Positions 35,797 through 43,363 of a stretch of 64,000 bases of DNA are shown here, piece by piece. The stretch is taken from assembly GCF_035013165.1 (NCBI RefSeq), contig NZ_JAYGJQ010000002.1:1178001-1242000 (forward strand), in the 5' to 3' direction. Under the pieces are notes generated by a model. The model made no database searches. It was not told the origin of the DNA and saw only the letters and a list, made by a program, of their open reading frames with translations. Source of the DNA: Bacteriovorax sp. PP10 (lineage in GTDB: Bacteria; Bdellovibrionota; Bacteriovoracia; Bacteriovoracales; Bacteriovoracaceae). The position numbers and the translations under genes were made by a program. Each line of letters begins with the position of its first letter. Positions within the stretch are counted from its first letter, which is position 1.

Positions 35797-36279
35797 ATGC
35801 AAGACAGCGTCGTCATGATGAAAGTAGATGATTTTTTAAACTGGGGTCGCAAGAACTCACTTTGGCCTATGACTTTTGGTCTCGCTTGTTGCGCGATCGA
35901 AATGATGGCGACAGGTGGATCGAAGTACGATCTTGAGCGTTTCGGATGTGGAGCTTTCATGGCCACTCCAAGACGTGCTGACTTAATGATTGTTGCAGGA
36001 ACTGTAACTCTTAAGATGGCGACAAGAATTAAAACTCTATTCGAACAAATGCCAGAGCCTCGTTATGTTTTATCGATGGGTTCATGTGCAAATAAAGGTG
36101 GCCCTTACTGGCAACACGGATACCACGTTTTAAAAGGTGTGGATGAAGTTGTTCCTGTAGACGTTTACGTTCCTGGATGTCCTCCAAGACCGGAAGCTTT
36201 AATCGAAGGGATCATGACTCTTCAAAAGAAAATTGCAAACGAAAGAATGCTTCGTGATAAGTGGGTAAAACATGCATAA
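35797..36279 (+). CDS. nuoB: NADH-quinone oxidoreductase subunit B
   Basis: The 160-residue protein contains the ligands of cluster N2: [10 protein letters not shown] (the Cys-Cys pair), [11 protein letters not shown] and [14 protein letters not shown]. It is the complex I subunit that hands electrons to quinone together with NuoD. First gene of a short operon; it overlaps nuoC by 8 nt. AGGAG precedes the start. All cluster-binding residues are present. Confidence 0.96.
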   Translation: MQDSVVMMKVDDFLNWGRKNSLWPMTFGLACCAIEMMATGGSKYDLERFGCGAFMATPRRADLMIVAGTVTLKMATRIKTLFEQMPEPRYVLSMGSCANKGGPYWQHGYHVLKGVDEVVPVDVYVPGCPPRPEALIEGIMTLQKKIANERMLRDKWVKHA

Positions 36280-36889
36280 TCAAATCGCAGAAACTCTTAA
36301 CAGAGTCGTGTCTGGTGCCAACGCTGTAGTTAATACTGCAACAATTGGTGACTCATCAATCACTGTTGATTCAGGAAAAATTTTAGACGTTTGTAAAACT
36401 CTAAAGAGCGAAGGATTTAATGTTCTTCAAGTTATCACTGGATGCGACTACGCAGACAGAATCGAACTTACTTACATCCTAGCTGACTATACAAAGAATC
36501 TTGAGCTTCTAGTAAAAACTGCTCTTCCTCGTGGAGACGGTAATGGAAATAATAGAGACACTCTTCCAAAAATCGATTCAGTTGTATCGGTTTGGAATGC
36601 AGCTAACTTTCAAGAGCGTGAAACTTACGACATGATGGGTGTGAGCTTCGTTGGTCACCCTGATCACAGAAGAATTTTAACTCCTGATGACTGGCAAGGT
36701 TACCCTCTACGTAAAGACTACGTTGTTCAAGAGAAATACTTAGATATGCTAGTGAACCCTCCAAATAAAATTAATACTGAAGATCACTTCTTCGGTAAGA
36801 AATTAAAAGCTGAAATTGGCGACCCTAAAAAAGTATCTGCAAGCTGGAAGTCAAACGATGCAGAAGAAACTGAAGCGGAGGAGGCATAA
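36272..36889 (+). CDS. nuoC: NADH-quinone oxidoreductase subunit C
   Basis: The 205-residue subunit has the 30-kDa family signature: [47 protein letters not shown]. It is a structural subunit of the Q-module that packs against NuoD. The C-terminal tail is acidic ([11 protein letters not shown]). It overlaps nuoB by 8 nt and the start of nuoD by 1 nt, so the three are translationally coupled. Confidence 0.95.
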   Translation: MHNQIAETLNRVVSGANAVVNTATIGDSSITVDSGKILDVCKTLKSEGFNVLQVITGCDYADRIELTYILADYTKNLELLVKTALPRGDGNGNNRDTLPKIDSVVSVWNAANFQERETYDMMGVSFVGHPDHRRILTPDDWQGYPLRKDYVVQEKYLDMLVNPPNKINTEDHFFGKKLKAEIGDPKKVSASWKSNDAEETEAEEA

Positions 36890-38052
36890 TGTCTAGTCAT
36901 CACGTTGAAGAAGAAAAAATCTTATTAGGTGATCAGGAGATTTTAAAATCTGACCTGCTTACTTTAAATATGGGTCCTCAACACCCTGCTACTCACGGTG
37001 TATTAAGACTTGAAATTAAAACTGACTCAGAAATCGTTGTAGAAGCGATTCCTCATATTGGTTACCTTCACAGATGTTTCGAAAAACATGCTGAGAACTT
37101 AGACTATAGAGGAGTTATTCCTTTCGTAGACCGTATGGACTACGTAGCTGCAATGGGGATGGAGCTTGGATACGTTTTAACAGTAGAAAAAATGCTGGGA
37201 ACTGAAGTTCCAAAACGTGCTGAGTACATCAGAGTTATGGTTGCAGAAATGCAACGTATTGCTTCTCACTTAATTTATTTTGGTACGTATGCAATCGATA
37301 TGGGAGCTTTCACTCCTTTCCTTTATGCTGCTCAAGATAGAGAGCAAATCCTGAGACTTCTTGAAGAATTATCAGGTGCTCGTATGCTTTATAACTACAT
37401 CTGGATTGGTGGTGTATGGAATGACGTAAACGACGATCAATTAAAACGTATCGCTGCTTTCTGTGACTACTTCGAAGGTGCACTAAAGAAATACTTCGAC
37501 CTGGTTGGGGAAAACAAAATCTTTATCGAAAGAACAGCTAACGTTGGAATTCTTACAAAAGAGCAATGTTTTGATTACGGAGCTACTGGGCCGGTTCTTC
37601 GTGGTTCTGGTGTAAACTGGGATTTAAGAAAAAATCGTCCATACGGAATTTATGAAAAATTCGATTTCGACGTTGTTGTTGGAAAAGGAGAAAAAGGAAC
37701 AGTGGGAGACTGCTGGGATAGATTCTACGTTAGAATTTTCGAAATGTTCGAATCGATCAAAATCATCCGTCAGGTTCTTGAAGGAATTGAAGAAGGCCCT
37801 ATCATGGGGAAAGTTTCAAAGATCATCAAAGTTCCAGCTGGTGAAATCTATATGAGAACTGAGTGTCCTCGTGGAGAGTTAGGGTACCACCTAATTTCTG
37901 ACGGTGGAAAAACTCCATATAGATTAAAAGTTAAGTCTTCATGTTTTACTCACGTATCTATGCTTCCTATCATTGCTCCAGGGCAGATGGTTGCCGATTT
38001 AGTTGCTTCTGTAGGAAGTATCGACATCGTATTAGGTGAAGTAGATCGTTAA
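36889..38052 (+). CDS. nuoD: NADH-quinone oxidoreductase subunit D
   Basis: The 387-residue 49-kDa-type subunit has LNMGPQHPATHGVLRL, YLHRCFEKHAENLDYRG, RADRMDY-like FVDRMDYVAAM and the C-terminal DLVASVGSIDIVLGEVDR. It forms the quinone-binding pocket with NuoB. The His and Tyr of the quinone site (GPQHPATHG; the Tyr of MDYVAAM) are present. It is followed by nuoI after 40 nt. Confidence 0.96.
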   Translation: MSSHHVEEEKILLGDQEILKSDLLTLNMGPQHPATHGVLRLEIKTDSEIVVEAIPHIGYLHRCFEKHAENLDYRGVIPFVDRMDYVAAMGMELGYVLTVEKMLGTEVPKRAEYIRVMVAEMQRIASHLIYFGTYAIDMGAFTPFLYAAQDREQILRLLEELSGARMLYNYIWIGGVWNDVNDDQLKRIAAFCDYFEGALKKYFDLVGENKIFIERTANVGILTKEQCFDYGATGPVLRGSGVNWDLRKNRPYGIYEKFDFDVVVGKGEKGTVGDCWDRFYVRIFEMFESIKIIRQVLEGIEEGPIMGKVSKIIKVPAGEIYMRTECPRGELGYHLISDGGKTPYRLKVKSSCFTHVSMLPIIAPGQMVADLVASVGSIDIVLGEVDR

Positions 38053-38092
38053 GTATAAACGGATTTTAAAGAATAATTATTAGGGAATAAAT

Positions 38093-38617
38093 ATGGAAAC
38101 GATTCACCTTAAGAAAAACATTGAACCAGAACTGACTTTTTCTCAGTGGTTTAAAAACGTTTACTACGCTGTTAAATCGACAGCGATTGGTATGGGAATT
38201 ACTTTTAAATATGTATGGGGGAGAGATACAGTTACGATCGAATACCCAGAAGTAAGAGAAGAGCTTCCAAGCAATTCACGTTCACGTCTTTATAACGATG
38301 CTGAAAACTGTATTTCATGTCTTCAATGTGCGGTTTCTTGTCCAGTAGACTGTATCTACATCGCGGCAGTGAAGAGACCAACAGATGCACCAAAAATTAA
38401 AACGAAAGATGGAACTCCGATTCGTTTAGATCTTAAGCAATACACTATCGATACTGCTCTTTGCATGTACTGTGGACTGTGTACGACAGTTTGTCCGACT
38501 GAGTGTTTAACTCACACGACTGATTACGAATACGCTTCATACACACTAGCTTCTATGAAGTATGACTACCTCGCTCCGGATATTAGGGCGTGGAGAACGA
38601 GAATCGTTAAATCTTAA
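38093..38617 (+). CDS. nuoI: NADH-quinone oxidoreductase subunit I
   Basis: The 174-residue protein binds two [4Fe-4S] clusters (N6a/N6b) through CISCLQCAVSCPVDC and CMYCGLCTTVCPTEC, and has the N-terminal amphipathic KNVYYAVKSTAIGMGITFKYVWG helix. It connects the peripheral arm to the quinone site. Last gene of the operon, followed by an intrinsic terminator 13 nt after the stop. No other nuo gene is in the window. Confidence 0.95.
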   Translation: METIHLKKNIEPELTFSQWFKNVYYAVKSTAIGMGITFKYVWGRDTVTIEYPEVREELPSNSRSRLYNDAENCISCLQCAVSCPVDCIYIAAVKRPTDAPKIKTKDGTPIRLDLKQYTIDTALCMYCGLCTTVCPTECLTHTTDYEYASYTLASMKYDYLAPDIRAWRTRIVKS

Positions 38618-38630
38618 AATCTAAAAGTTG

Positions 38631-38657
38631 GCCTCCCTTTTTGGGAGGCTTTTTTTT
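38631..38657 (+). terminator. intrinsic terminator of nuoBCDI
   Basis: GCCTCCC-TTTTT-GGGAGGC followed by eight T residues. Confidence 0.92.
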
Positions 38658-38746
38658 GCCTAATCTATCTCTGTGAAATCTAATCTCAGGGGTAAAAAAT
38701 TCCAAATAGTCCTGGTTATAAATAAAAATAACGATTTACTGGATTA

Positions 38747-38755
38747 TGCTAAAAT
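38747..38755 (+). promoter_or_regulatory. extended -10 promoter, leaderless start of the His/Cys-dyad gene
   Basis: ATGC-TAAAAT gives an extended -10 element (TGC before TAAAAT at 38750-38755) that ends 6 nt before ATG 38762. There is no Shine-Dalgarno sequence. Confidence 0.45.
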
Positions 38756-38761
38756 TGAGCA

Positions 38762-40615
38762 ATGAAGCTTTCCAAAAGAATGTTCCTTTTTTGTTTCTTA
38801 ATATCCTTCCAACAAATTGCGTTTGCTGTTTCCGACAAGATGAATGCTTGTTTCATTACTATAAATTCAAGTGAAGAGAAGAATGTTTTTAAGAAACAAT
38901 TATCGAGTGGAAAAAATGCTGGAAAATTTGATTTTCATGAATTTGCTCCTATCAGTAATGACACGAATAAAAATGATTCTTGGTTTAAGAATGCATGTGA
39001 CTCTAAAATAAAATGCGATATTTTAGTTGTCTCGGGGCATTTTGCGGGCAAATTTTTTGGATCAACTGGACTAACTCTTCCTTTAAATGAGTTAGAAAAG
39101 AGATCTTGTTCAGATGATTGCCAGGGCATAATGGAAAATCCGAAAGAAGTTTTTTTATTAGGTTGTAATACGCTGGCAAAAAAAGAAGAAGATAACAGAA
39201 CTGCTTCTCAGTATTTAGATATCTTGCTCGCCGATAATATTCCATTAAGTGAAGCCACTAGAACAGTTGAGCAAAGATATGGTTCAGTAGGAACTTCAAT
39301 TGAAGATAGTATGAAGAGAGCATTCAAAAATGTTCCTCATATTTATGGTTTTGATTCTGTTGGACCCAGCGGAAAAAACATTGAACACATGTTAAATAAA
39401 TATCATCAGCAAAACCCGGATTACTACTCCCATTTAAATGAAGTAGAGATTAAAAGAGCACTTTCATTGATGAATAAATTTACAGAATGGAATCAACAAA
39501 ATCAAAGCTTGGCCAATGTTTTAAAAGTAACAAACTTTGCACAAACTTCTGGTCTATTAGTTACATGCTCAGGTTTAAGTGGGTTGTCGGTTGAAGACCC
39601 TGCTTATGAAAAGCTAAAAAATATATGTTTGTTAAAGTCTGATAAATTAAATGAAGAGGACGGGATAGAGCATATTCTAAATCTATTAAGTGATGAGAAT
39701 TTTTCACTCTACATTCCAGCGATCAGTGACTATTTAGACAGTAAACCTTCGCTGAGTGAGGGATTATTAGAGAGAATTGAAAACAATTCGGTTATTAAAT
39801 CGAAAATTCAAAATCTTTATAATTCAGCAAAAACTGGATTTGGTAAACTCGATATTGCTTCTTTCGCGCTTAAGTTGAATATTATTTCTAAAAGCGAATA
39901 TTTAGATACAGAGAAAAAGGCAATGTTGACGTATTTGCAACCTCCTGTATCAGTCGGCTCCCGTGATGCAATTTGCAGTTATAATGCAAAAAATAATATT
40001 AATCTAAAGAAGAGTGATTTAAGCAATAAGGTTTTTTCAGATTTTAATGCACTTCTAGCTCTAAAATGCTTAGAGGTTAAAGACCCAGAAATTATTAATG
40101 CGATTTTGGATGTTGCTCAATCTAAGTCTAGTCTCGATAATAGATTAGGGGCGATTTATGCCTTAGCGGTTGTTGGGCCTGATAATATTAAGACTTTAAA
40201 ATATTTAGAAGGTAATTTATTAAATTCTAAAATTAGCGATGCAGAAAAAGGTTTAAGTTTAATGGCGCTTGCTGAAACGGGGTATATTTCAGATGTAATG
40301 ATTTTACGTCTTGTGAAGATGCTTAAATCCAAAAGTGTTTTTCGCATAAACAATGAAAGTATGCCGGAGAGAGTGGCCGGTCTTGGTGCTTTAAGTATGA
40401 TGCAATTTAAAACATACGATCAGGTTAAGACCGTTTGTAAGGTTGTAGGAGAAAGCAAAAAAATTGACTACCAAGATTATGAAAATCTCGTTATGGCGCT
40501 TGAAAAGCTTCCCCCTGAGGAGCGTAGTAAGTTTTTTCAAGACACTAAATTTGAAAACAAAACCTTTTATAATGAATTAAAAAAGGTTGCTTCTCAATAC
40601 AACGTGACTGAATAA
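38762..40615 (+). CDS. secreted protein: caspase/CHAT-like His-Cys domain plus HEAT-like repeats
   Basis: The 617-residue protein has a signal peptide (MFLFCFLISFQQIAFA). Residues about 25-215 look like a clan CD (caspase-hemoglobinase/CHAT) fold: hydrophobic strand CDILVVSGH93 and strand KEVFLLGC135NT, with His93 and Cys135 as the expected dyad, followed by SQYLDILLADNI and VPHIYGFDSVGPSG. The second half is helical with HEAT-like units (NRLGAIYALAVVGPDNIKTLKYL, EKGLSLMALAETGYISDVMILRLV, VAGLGALSMMQFKTYDQV). The fold assignment is by eye. If correct it is an exported cysteine peptidase with a protein-binding solenoid. It is a single gene after the nuo terminator. Confidence 0.6.
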   Translation: MKLSKRMFLFCFLISFQQIAFAVSDKMNACFITINSSEEKNVFKKQLSSGKNAGKFDFHEFAPISNDTNKNDSWFKNACDSKIKCDILVVSGHFAGKFFGSTGLTLPLNELEKRSCSDDCQGIMENPKEVFLLGCNTLAKKEEDNRTASQYLDILLADNIPLSEATRTVEQRYGSVGTSIEDSMKRAFKNVPHIYGFDSVGPSGKNIEHMLNKYHQQNPDYYSHLNEVEIKRALSLMNKFTEWNQQNQSLANVLKVTNFAQTSGLLVTCSGLSGLSVEDPAYEKLKNICLLKSDKLNEEDGIEHILNLLSDENFSLYIPAISDYLDSKPSLSEGLLERIENNSVIKSKIQNLYNSAKTGFGKLDIASFALKLNIISKSEYLDTEKKAMLTYLQPPVSVGSRDAICSYNAKNNINLKKSDLSNKVFSDFNALLALKCLEVKDPEIINAILDVAQSKSSLDNRLGAIYALAVVGPDNIKTLKYLEGNLLNSKISDAEKGLSLMALAETGYISDVMILRLVKMLKSKSVFRINNESMPERVAGLGALSMMQFKTYDQVKTVCKVVGESKKIDYQDYENLVMALEKLPPEERSKFFQDTKFENKTFYNELKKVASQYNVTE

Positions 40616-40616
40616 A

Positions 40617-41183
40617 TTAAAGCTTCTTTAAATACTCTTCTTTTTTAGATTTATATTCTTCTTCAGTTAAAATCCCTTTTTGGTAAAGGTTGTAAAGCTC
40701 TTCAAGAGATTGAGAGTCTACGCGTTTTTCTGCTGAATTGTTTGATCCTTTATCAGTTCCAAAAATCACTTTGCATTGAGCGACGAAAATTTGCCAGAAG
40801 TTGTTTTCTGCAAATGTTTCTTCAACAACCACTGTTTCAGCAACCATATCGTGGAAAGTTTGTTTTTTGTCTGTGAAAAGTGAAATGAAGTACCCAAGAC
40901 ACAAGAACATCCCAGAAACCCAAGACAGAGCGTATCTGATAATTGAATCTTTGATTGTTAACTGTCTTCCGTCTGCTTTTAAAACGGCAATCTTCATAAG
41001 CGCTTTACCTGGAGTGGCACGAAGTGGAGAAGTTTCAAACACCACGTGATAAAAACCACCTAAAAGGAAGGCAAGGATTTGCGGGAAAAAGGCCACAAGT
41101 AGAAGAATGGCCATGATGACCCAAATAACAAGAGCGTCTAAAATAAACGCAGCTGCGCGCTTCCAAAATCCAGCATAAATCAT
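40617..41183 (-). CDS. RDD-family membrane protein with C-terminal SHOCT-like motif
   Basis: The 188-residue protein starts YAGFWKRAAAFILDALVIWVIMAILLLVAFF, with the Arg and Asp of RDD proteins. It continues TPGKALMKIAVLKADGRQLTIKDSIIRY and FHDMVAETVVV, giving three to four membrane helices. The C-terminus SLEELYNLYQKGILTEEEYKSKKEEYLKKL is a typical short SHOCT helix pair. RDD proteins are proposed transporters or membrane helpers; the role here is unknown. Convergent with the His/Cys-dyad gene, 1 nt between stops. Confidence 0.88.
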   Translation of the reverse strand: MIYAGFWKRAAAFILDALVIWVIMAILLLVAFFPQILAFLLGGFYHVVFETSPLRATPGKALMKIAVLKADGRQLTIKDSIIRYALSWVSGMFLCLGYFISLFTDKKQTFHDMVAETVVVEETFAENNFWQIFVAQCKVIFGTDKGSNNSAEKRVDSQSLEELYNLYQKGILTEEEYKSKKEEYLKKL

Positions 41184-41291
41184 ACAAATTCCTTAAGTGA
41201 AGGTTACCCAGAATATTTATCATCAAATGTGAGATTTTCCCAGTGATTTACACGTTTTTCGACATCTCGCACGGTTTTTTTTCAAGGCTTG

Positions 41292-41297
41292 TATGAT
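41292..41297 (+). promoter_or_regulatory. -10 box of the urate operon
   Basis: TATGAT lies 38 nt before the start of the first urate gene; the -35 region is poor. AAGGAAG 4-5 nt before ATG 41336 is the ribosome site. Confidence 0.35.
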
Positions 41298-41335
41298 CTA
41301 ATTGGCCGACATATTTCAATCAGTTAAGGAAGTTT

Positions 41336-43027
41336 ATGAATCAAGATTTTTACGAGTGGATACTACTCATCGGAAGATGGCTGCATATTACAGTTGCAGT
41401 GACATGGATTGGTACCAGCATTTTCTTTATGTGGCTTGATCGTACATTCCAAAGAAATATGGAATCAACTAATGAAGGACACGTCGGCGAAGTCTGGATG
41501 GTTCACGGTGGTGGATTTTATCACGTCGAAAAATTACTTATGGGCCCGACGAAAGTTCCAAAAGATCTTCACTGGTTTAAGTGGGAAGCTTACTGGACGT
41601 GGTTATCAGGTGCTTTTTTAGTTTTTATGATTTTCTATACAGGAGATGCCACTTATCTTCTGGATTCAAGTGTATCGAATATCACTTACACTCAGGCCGT
41701 GTGCCTGGGAATTTTTACTTTAGTTGGTTCATGGATTTTCTATGATTTTTTATGGGAGAGAAAACTTACTAAAGATAAACCAATCGTCGGTCACATCCTG
41801 ACTCTGGCATGGTTTTTTGGAATGACTTATCTTTTATGTAAAACACTAAGTGGTAGAGCAGCTTACATCCACATCGGTGGGATGCTTGGGACATGGATGA
41901 CGGCCAACGTGTTCATGAGAATTATTCCTCGTCAGTTGAAAATGGTTGAAGCTTCAAAAAGTGGAACACCGGTTAATCAGGAATGGGCGAAAAACGCTAA
42001 GAACAGATCAACTCATAATACTTATTTTACTCTTCCAGTAATTTTGATCATGATTTCAAATCACTTTCCTATGACTTATGGAAGTGATTACAACTGGCTT
42101 ATCCTGCTTTGTTTAAGTGGTGCCGGTGCTTGTATCAGAGAGTACTTTGTTGGGAGACTTAAAACTCCAGGAAGATCAAAAATCTTTGGTGCTCTTGGTG
42201 TGATTATTATTGCAACGGTTATGTTTTTTACGACTGGTGGAAATAACCCTGAAGTAAGTGTTGAATCAACTCCTGCTCCAGTGGCCGTTGAAAAACAATC
42301 AGCAGAGGTCGCTCCTGAAACACCTGTTGCTGAAGCTCCTGCTGCGACAACAGCGGCACCTGCGAATCCTGAAGCTTCTGCAGTTGCTGCAACTTCAAAT
42401 GCAACTGTCGACGTAAAAGGACTTATCACTTTTACAGGAACACCACCTCAAGGTAAAAAATTAACTCTACCAGGTGGATGTAAAGAAGGTGGATCTAAAT
42501 TCACTGATGAAGTCATCGTCAACAACGGAAAACTAGAAAACGTTTTAGTAAGAGTTGTGAAAGGTCTTGAAGGAAAAACTTATACTGATGTTCCCACTGA
42601 ACCAGTTGTCTTGAATCAAAAAAATTGCATCTACCATCCAAGAATGGCAGCTGCGAGAGTTGGTCAGGAAGTTGTGTTCGTTAACAGCGATCCAGTTTTT
42701 CACAATGTTCGCTCAATCAGTAAAAGTAATGAGAAATTCAATTTAGCGATGCCTAAAAAAGATCAGCGCATTTCTAAGCGCTTTGATAAACCAGAATTTT
42801 TCGTTCAGGCAAAATGTAGTATCCATCCATGGATGTCGGCTAACCTTGCGATCGTTGAGCACCCATTTTTTGCTGTTTCTGATGTTAAGGGAGAGTTCAC
42901 AATCAAAAAACTTCCTGTTGGAACTTACACAATTGAAGTGTGGCATGAAGTGTTTGGTGTTCAGACGAAAGAGATTACTGTCACTGAAAATGGCAAACCT
43001 GATTTGAATTTTAACTATAAACTTTAA
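41336..43027 (+). CDS. puuD: PuuD-type membrane urate hydroxylase fused to a cupredoxin
   Basis: Residues 1-285 form the multi-helix Urate_ox_N (DUF989) domain of bacterial membrane urate hydroxylases: LIGRWLHITVAVTWIGTSIFFMWLD, VHGGGFYHVEK, FKWEAYWTWLSGAFLVF, IGGMLGTWMTANVFMRIIP, THNTYFTLPVILIMISNHFP. It is followed by a Pro/Ala/Glu-rich linker (about 300-360). Known PuuD proteins end in a cytochrome c domain with CXXCH; none occurs here. Instead residues about 362-510 are a cupredoxin with type-1 copper ligands His456, Cys494 and His497 (CSIHPWM, possibly Met500), then a carboxypeptidase-regulatory-like strand set to 563. Urate to 5-hydroxyisourate is inferred, with electrons leaving through copper instead of haem. 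First gene of a tight operon. Confidence 0.9.
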   Translation: MNQDFYEWILLIGRWLHITVAVTWIGTSIFFMWLDRTFQRNMESTNEGHVGEVWMVHGGGFYHVEKLLMGPTKVPKDLHWFKWEAYWTWLSGAFLVFMIFYTGDATYLLDSSVSNITYTQAVCLGIFTLVGSWIFYDFLWERKLTKDKPIVGHILTLAWFFGMTYLLCKTLSGRAAYIHIGGMLGTWMTANVFMRIIPRQLKMVEASKSGTPVNQEWAKNAKNRSTHNTYFTLPVILIMISNHFPMTYGSDYNWLILLCLSGAGACIREYFVGRLKTPGRSKIFGALGVIIIATVMFFTTGGNNPEVSVESTPAPVAVEKQSAEVAPETPVAEAPAATTAAPANPEASAVAATSNATVDVKGLITFTGTPPQGKKLTLPGGCKEGGSKFTDEVIVNNGKLENVLVRVVKGLEGKTYTDVPTEPVVLNQKNCIYHPRMAAARVGQEVVFVNSDPVFHNVRSISKSNEKFNLAMPKKDQRISKRFDKPEFFVQAKCSIHPWMSANLAIVEHPFFAVSDVKGEFTIKKLPVGTYTIEVWHEVFGVQTKEITVTENGKPDLNFNYKL

Positions 43028-43037
43028 GAGAATAAAA

Positions 43038-43361
43038 ATGATTAGCACACACATACTAGATACGAGCTTAGGGATGGCGGCAAAAGATGTCCGCGTTGTT
43101 CTGGAAAAACATGATGGATTGGCATGGAGTGTTTTATCTGAAGATAAAACCAATGCCGATGGCCGAATTGTTTTCAACTGCCCAAATGTTGCCGGTGAAT
43201 ACCGACTGACATTTGATATTGTCGATTACTACAAAGCAAAAGGACAAGAGTCATTCTTTTTAAATACGCCTGTCTCTTTCAGAGTTACTGACGTTAATAG
43301 AAAATACCACGTTCCACTTTTATTGAATCCTTACGGATACAGCACTTATAGAGGTACATAG
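43038..43361 (+). CDS. uraH: 5-hydroxyisourate hydrolase (transthyretin-related)
   Basis: The 107-residue protein matches HIU hydrolase: ISTHILDTSLGMAAKDVRVVL (active-site His), NADGRIVF (Arg) and the C-terminal YHVPLLLNPYGYSTYRGT, with the YRGS tetrapeptide ending in Thr. It hydrolyses 5-hydroxyisourate to OHCU, the second step of urate breakdown. No signal peptide, so cytoplasmic. 10 nt after the urate hydroxylase gene and 2 nt before the fusion gene. Confidence 0.95.
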   Translation: MISTHILDTSLGMAAKDVRVVLEKHDGLAWSVLSEDKTNADGRIVFNCPNVAGEYRLTFDIVDYYKAKGQESFFLNTPVSFRVTDVNRKYHVPLLLNPYGYSTYRGT

Positions 43362-43363
43362 AA

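Noticed and set aside
42743-43177. minus-strand 144-codon frame across the urate operon
   Set aside because: Antisense to the conserved cupredoxin and uraH; no Shine-Dalgarno or recognisable domain.
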